Below are positions 54,963-57,298 of a stretch of 57,298 nucleotides of DNA, piece by piece (position 1 is the first letter of the stretch; each line of letters opens with the position of its first letter). Source of the DNA: Tritrichomonas foetus (Eukaryota > Parabasalia > Tritrichomonadida > Tritrichomonadidae); NCBI GenBank assembly GCA_001839685.1, contig MLAK01000593.1, positions 5,526 through 62,823 of the forward strand. Reading direction: 5' to 3'. The notes beneath the pieces were generated by a model, which saw only the letters and a list, made by a program, of their open reading frames with translations, was not told the origin of the DNA and ran no database searches. A program made the translations under genes and the position numbers.

Positions 54963-56861
54963 CTACTTCACTTGGAGAGGTGGCATGGTTATTAAGTCGC
55001 TGACTAGTTTTTGTGCAGTTTTCGGTCTTTCATGATATTTCAATGGTGTTTTTTCCACTCTTTTGGATTGAACATCACTTATGAAATTTGAAAGCGGTCT
55101 CCCTGCATTTCCAAGCTTGAGAGGAGGAACATCACCTGGAACTGTGAATGTTCCTTTTTTATCATTTCCCTTTTTATCATTTCCTTTTTTACTCGTTTTC
55201 ATTGTTGGACCATTTGGATCTTTAATGGGTCTTTTATTTCGAGCAGCTTCAATTATAGATTTTTCTGTTTCTTCAACAATTTCAACTCTTTTTGTGAGAT
55301 ATCCAACCATTGTATGAATTTTATGAATCATTCTTTCCACAGTAGGTGCATCAACTTTGATTTCTAGCATTTCTTGTGTTGCTTTTCTGTGATATTCAAA
55401 TTGCTGAGAAATTTCTTCATTTTCAGCTAATAATTCATTCATTTTGACGCGTAATTCTTCAAGCGAACGTTGAGTTAAAGCATCACCAACTGTTTGACCA
55501 ACTGCTCTATCCTTTGTTCGAATATCATCATAAGGCAGTGTAACAGTATCTTGTACTGGCTTCACTCTTCTTTGAAGTTTTGAAACTAGAATTTCAGGAA
55601 TTCTTTTATGTGGTTCATTGTCTGTTGGTAATTTATGGAATTTTTCTCTTTCACCTTCAAATTGTGTTCTTTTTTCGAAGATTGATTCATGTAATGTACG
55701 ACACTCCAGCATAACATCAGAAAGGTTATTTAATAACGGGAGCGGACGATTTGAAATTGTGATTAAAATGGATTGAATTTGTTCAAATGTATTCGAAATA
55801 TTAGATGTTATATGATTATTATTTTCTGAGATTTGTAAAATTAGCGTCCAAATGTCACCGATCTGTTTTTCAAGATTTACAATTGATGCTTGTAAGAATC
55901 TAATTCTTTCTATACAAAATGCTTTATTTCGTCCATCATCAAGTGCTAAATCATGAGTGATATGATTAAATTGTTGCATTTTTTCTTGTAAATCAATCAT
56001 TGAATTAACAATATCTTCTGTTTCCATTCTTGTCATTGCAATCATTTCATTGAATCCATCTAATCTTCTAGAATCTCGAAAAATGCCTCGAATTAAAGGT
56101 GAAATATCAACTTCTCCATTAACAATTTTGGGCTGGTCGTCTTCATTCTTATAAGTTGATGGAAGAGCTTTTGCTTTTGCTTCAATTTCCAAAATTGTGT
56201 TATGTAATTCAACTTTAATTTCTTGATCATCTCGATGTAACTCAGCTAGTTCTAATTTCAATTTTTCATTCTTTTCTTTGAGTTCTTTAATTGCATTTCT
56301 CTGAGAATTTTCAATAATATCAATCCGCTTTGAAAAATGAGTTAATCTTGATTCAGGGTTAGGCGGAATTGCTGCTCTGAGTGAATTTAATAAATCTGTT
56401 GTGTTTTTTGATGAATTGGTCAAAGTTGATAATTGGCTTTTTAGTTGATTTGTTGCAAGTTCGTTTTGACTCAAAATTTGCTTAACTGGTTCCAAATTTG
56501 TATTCACAGCTGTTTCAACCGTTTGATTGAGCTCTTTGAATTTATTATCAAAATCAGCCATCCGAGTTGCTTGAAAAGTTCGATAAGAATCCATGTCGTT
56601 TGTGATTTTTCCTTTATATTGATTAAACGATTCGGTCATCTCCGTTTTTATCGATTTGATGTAATTCATGCTTTCTCCCAATTCTGCTTTTGTTGCCGAA
56701 TTGGCGGCTTTTTCGGTGAGTGTTTGGATGTTATTATAATTTTCGCTAACGAGCTCGCACATTTCTGCCAAAAGGACAACAAAACTGACTGGAAACAATT
56801 CGCCTGTTGAAAAAGTATCTTGCGCTATGAGATTCTTGAGTTTTAGTGCAGCATTCGACAT
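54963..56861 (-). CDS. Long coiled-coil protein of unknown function
   Basis: 632 residues, mostly heptad-rich helix. Residues about 40-235 and 280-540 look like coiled coils, interrupted by a Pro-containing segment (about 160-170) and a short ordered stretch near 240-270. The C-terminal 90 residues are basic and Pro/Gly-rich, with a fivefold residue repeat KKGND (about residues 557-569). No motor, membrane or enzyme motif. A cytoskeletal or basal-body structural role fits but is inference. The ATG at 56861 follows an Inr (TCACAG) by 29 nt, with GCGCCAAA on the plus strand (TTTGGCGC in gene sense) directly 5' of the Inr. It shares this promoter element with the PIP-box gene. Confidence 0.85.
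   Translation of the reverse strand: MSNAALKLKNLIAQDTFSTGELFPVSFVVLLAEMCELVSENYNNIQTLTEKAANSATKAELGESMNYIKSIKTEMTESFNQYKGKITNDMDSYRTFQATRMADFDNKFKELNQTVETAVNTNLEPVKQILSQNELATNQLKSQLSTLTNSSKNTTDLLNSLRAAIPPNPESRLTHFSKRIDIIENSQRNAIKELKEKNEKLKLELAELHRDDQEIKVELHNTILEIEAKAKALPSTYKNEDDQPKIVNGEVDISPLIRGIFRDSRRLDGFNEMIAMTRMETEDIVNSMIDLQEKMQQFNHITHDLALDDGRNKAFCIERIRFLQASIVNLEKQIGDIWTLILQISENNNHITSNISNTFEQIQSILITISNRPLPLLNNLSDVMLECRTLHESIFEKRTQFEGEREKFHKLPTDNEPHKRIPEILVSKLQRRVKPVQDTVTLPYDDIRTKDRAVGQTVGDALTQRSLEELRVKMNELLAENEEISQQFEYHRKATQEMLEIKVDAPTVERMIHKIHTMVGYLTKRVEIVEETEKSIIEAARNKRPIKDPNGPTMKTSKKGNDKKGNDKKGTFTVPGDVPPLKLGNAGRPLSNFISDVQSKRVEKTPLKYHERPKTAQKLVSDLITMPPLQVK
55151..55190 (-). repeat. 15-bp in-frame repeat encoding KKGND
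   Basis: About 2.7 copies of TTCCTTTTTTATCAT on the plus strand, within the C-terminal coding region of the coiled-coil gene. Confidence 0.85.
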
Positions 56862-56878
56862 TTAAATTCACTATTAGA

Positions 56879-56900
56879 AACTTTTTCTGTGAGCGCCAAA
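56879..56900 (-). promoter_or_regulatory. E2F-like box abutting Inr, with AACTTTTTC element
   Basis: On the plus strand AACTTTTTCTG (56879-56889) overlaps CTGTGA (complement TCACAG, Inr, 56887-56892), directly followed by GCGCCAAA (56893-56900). In gene sense the order is TTTGGCGC, then TCACAG, then AAAAAGTT, then the ATG. Confidence 0.5.
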
Positions 56901-57106
56901 ATAAAATAATTGAGACAAAAAATCGTTTTTTCAAAATCAGAGGGTTTTGATCATTTTCACCTTTTATCATTGAGTTTACATCATGATCAGATTCTGGAAA
57001 ATATTCATTGATCCAAATACCAATGAAATTTTAAAATGTCATAGAGTCCAATATAAACAAATTGTAGAAAAATATATAAATTCGTGATTGGAATACCAAA
57101 ATGGCG

Positions 57107-57298
57107 AATCATATGTTTAGAAAGAATCATATGTTTAGAAAGAATCATATGTTTAGAAAGAATCATATGTTTAGAAAGAATCATATGTTTAGAAAGAATC
57201 ATATGTTTAGAAAGAATCATATGTTTAGAAAGAATCATATGTTTAGAAAGAATCATATGTTTAGAAAGAATCATATGTTTAGAAAGAATCATATGTTT
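57107..57298. repeat. 18-bp tandem repeat array reaching the window edge
   Basis: The perfect unit AATCATATGTTTAGAAAG is repeated 10.7 times with no visible variation and continues beyond the window. It also yields a spurious minus-strand frame with a six-residue period (MILSKH). Same period as the 33.8-kb array, and 12 of 18 positions identical between the two units. Confidence 0.97.

Noticed and set aside
57005..57292. 95-codon minus-strand frame with MILSKH repeats
   Set aside because: It is the 18-bp satellite read in a frame without stops; no unique coding sequence beyond the array.

Overview
This window looks like nuclear DNA of a parabasalid flagellate, most likely a Tritrichomonas-type trichomonad. 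The grounds are: an initiator-binding-domain (IBP39-like) protein; trichomonad initiator (Inr, TCA-pyrimidine-T/A) motifs 3-30 nt upstream of many ATGs; a DUF3447-type ankyrin protein; a CK1-family kinase of the kind expanded in trichomonads; almost intronless AT-rich genes; and one gene with two 23-25 nt introns ending in TTCTAACTYCAG. All assignments are by eye from sequence. No database search was possible.

Layout. Positions 14-20284 are one uninterrupted run of 20,271 T, most likely an assembly or base-calling artefact at a contig end, followed by (GTT)7. From 20.4 to 31 kb there are four minus-strand genes: an ankyrin protein, a PIP-box protein, a ubiquitin-like protein and a 1939-residue Furry-like helical-repeat protein. 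From 31.3 to 37 kb there are three protein kinases (CK1, CAMKK-like, NEK), a charged coiled-coil gene and an 18-bp satellite. A 1.9-kb non-coding stretch then precedes a bacterial-type thioredoxin reductase. From 40 to 49 kb lie a small orphan ORF, SPT5, a TPR tail-anchored protein, TRM5 and a PH/LRR (CARMIL-like) protein. At 49.0 kb sits a spliced Tctex-type dynein light chain. The 49.6-51.2 kb stretch is gene-poor and holds decayed coding remnants, including a clear ankyrin-repeat pseudogene. From 51.2 to 56.9 kb come a degenerate ALG5-like glycosyltransferase, a single-domain voltage-gated cation channel, the initiator-binding protein and a long coiled-coil protein. A second 18-bp satellite runs off the right edge.

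Themes. Gene expression is represented by SPT5, the Inr-binding protein and many visible Inr sites. The cytoskeleton, flagella and morphogenesis are represented by the Furry-like protein, NEK, the dynein light chain, the CARMIL-like protein, the coiled coils and the CatSper-like channel. GCGCC occurs in only three non-coding places that I could find, each 17-60 nt upstream of an ATG. In two of them a perfect E2F-type octamer abuts the Inr, which suggests a cell-cycle promoter class. Several apparent ORF starts are TTG or GTG; I moved them to the first ATG, in most cases supported by an Inr.
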